From NCBI GenBank assembly GCA_964499575.1, contig CAZCLK010000006.1, positions 19,933 to 83,932 on the forward strand: a DNA stretch of 64,000 nucleotides. Direction: 5' to 3'. Shown piece after piece: positions 63,914 to 64,000 of the stretch. Every line of letters starts with the position of its first letter. The first letter of the stretch is position 1. Source of the DNA: JAAYCT01 sp964499575 (GTDB lineage Bacteria > Bacillota > Clostridia > Saccharofermentanales > Saccharofermentanaceae). The notes under the pieces are model-generated. The model searched no databases and was not told the DNA's origin. It worked only from the letters and a program-made list of their open reading frames with translations. A program made the position numbers and the translations under genes.

Positions 63914-63944
63914 AAAAAAAGGCACCCGCCGAAGCAAGTGCCTT
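63914..63944 (-). terminator. terminator of the tRNA-Glu transcript
   Basis: On the minus strand AAGGCAC pairs with GTGCCTT (63919-63944) and runs into seven T residues, two bases after the tRNA CCA end. Together with the neighbouring plus-strand hairpin it separates convergent units. Confidence 0.85.
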
Positions 63945-63945
63945 G

Positions 63946-64000
63946 TGGTGACCCTAAGGAGAATCGAACTCCTGATTCCGCCTTGAGAGGGCGGCGTCTT
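63946..64000 (-). tRNA. tRNA-Glu (anticodon CTC), 3' part, cut by window end
   Basis: On the minus strand the 3' end reads TAGGGTCACCA with encoded CCA. The T arm is AGGAG-TTCGATT-CTCCT. The anticodon arm is CCGCC-CTCTCAA-GGCGG, a 7-base loop placing CTC at positions 34-36, which decodes GAG (Glu). The D arm and 5' acceptor strand lie beyond the window. Confidence 0.9.

Overview
The window is a gene-dense stretch of moderately GC-rich chromosome (about half G+C) with no phage, insertion sequence or CRISPR array. The gene content points to a low-GC-lineage Gram-positive bacterium of the class Clostridia: a PolC-type replicative polymerase, an IspH-ribosomal S1 fusion, a PASTA-domain Ser/Thr kinase with its PP2C phosphatase, ScpA/ScpB, a HutP-family protein, RpiR, YfhO, and an infC-rpmI-rplT operon with a terminator-bearing leader. 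An anaerobe is plausible. I cannot name the genus from sequence alone.

Layout. 1-2.6 kb: the tail of an unknown gene, then an OmpR/PhoR two-component pair on the minus strand. 2.8-9.4 kb: an MFS transporter, two paralogous lipoproteins, a class I methyltransferase, an RluA-type pseudouridine synthase and an HD-domain protein. 9.4-15.9 kb: ileS (long, type 2-like), an M50 protease, trpS, scpA and scpB. 16-19.3 kb: three subunits resembling a biotin-dependent transcarboxylase (12S, 1.3S and 5S-like). 19.5-23.8 kb: RpiR regulator, HutP-family protein, cmk and ispH-S1. 23.9-29.5 kb: a YfhO membrane protein, an SH3-NlpC/P60 wall hydrolase and, convergent to it, an M20 dipeptidase.

29.6-45 kb is a classic housekeeping run: rpsB-tsf, pyrH-frr, uppS-cdsA-dxr-rseP-ispG-polC-priA (translation, lipid-carrier and phospholipid synthesis, MEP isoprenoid pathway, replication). 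45-54 kb is a tightly overlapping cluster: def-fmt-rsmB-rlmN-prpC-prkC-rsgA-rpe-thiN (N-terminal formylation and deformylation, rRNA modification, wall-sensing kinase). 54-60 kb holds a minus-strand aminotransferase, then infC-rpmI-rplT followed by an rRNA methyltransferase, two RCK (TrkA/KtrA) proteins and a TrkH/KtrB potassium channel. 60.4-64 kb: aconitase and citrate synthase, which feed 2-oxoglutarate/glutamate synthesis, then the 3' part of a tRNA-Glu gene on the minus strand.

The most unusual points are: a PolC whose embedded proofreading exonuclease seems to have lost several catalytic residues while the PHP and polymerase motifs remain intact; an infC that appears to start at ATA; a PASTA kinase with an extra InlB-type repeat outside the cell; a transcarboxylase-like trio without a membrane decarboxylase subunit; and a pair of lipoproteins that share both ends but differ by a roughly 250-residue middle module. 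No intergenic gap exceeds about 250 bases.
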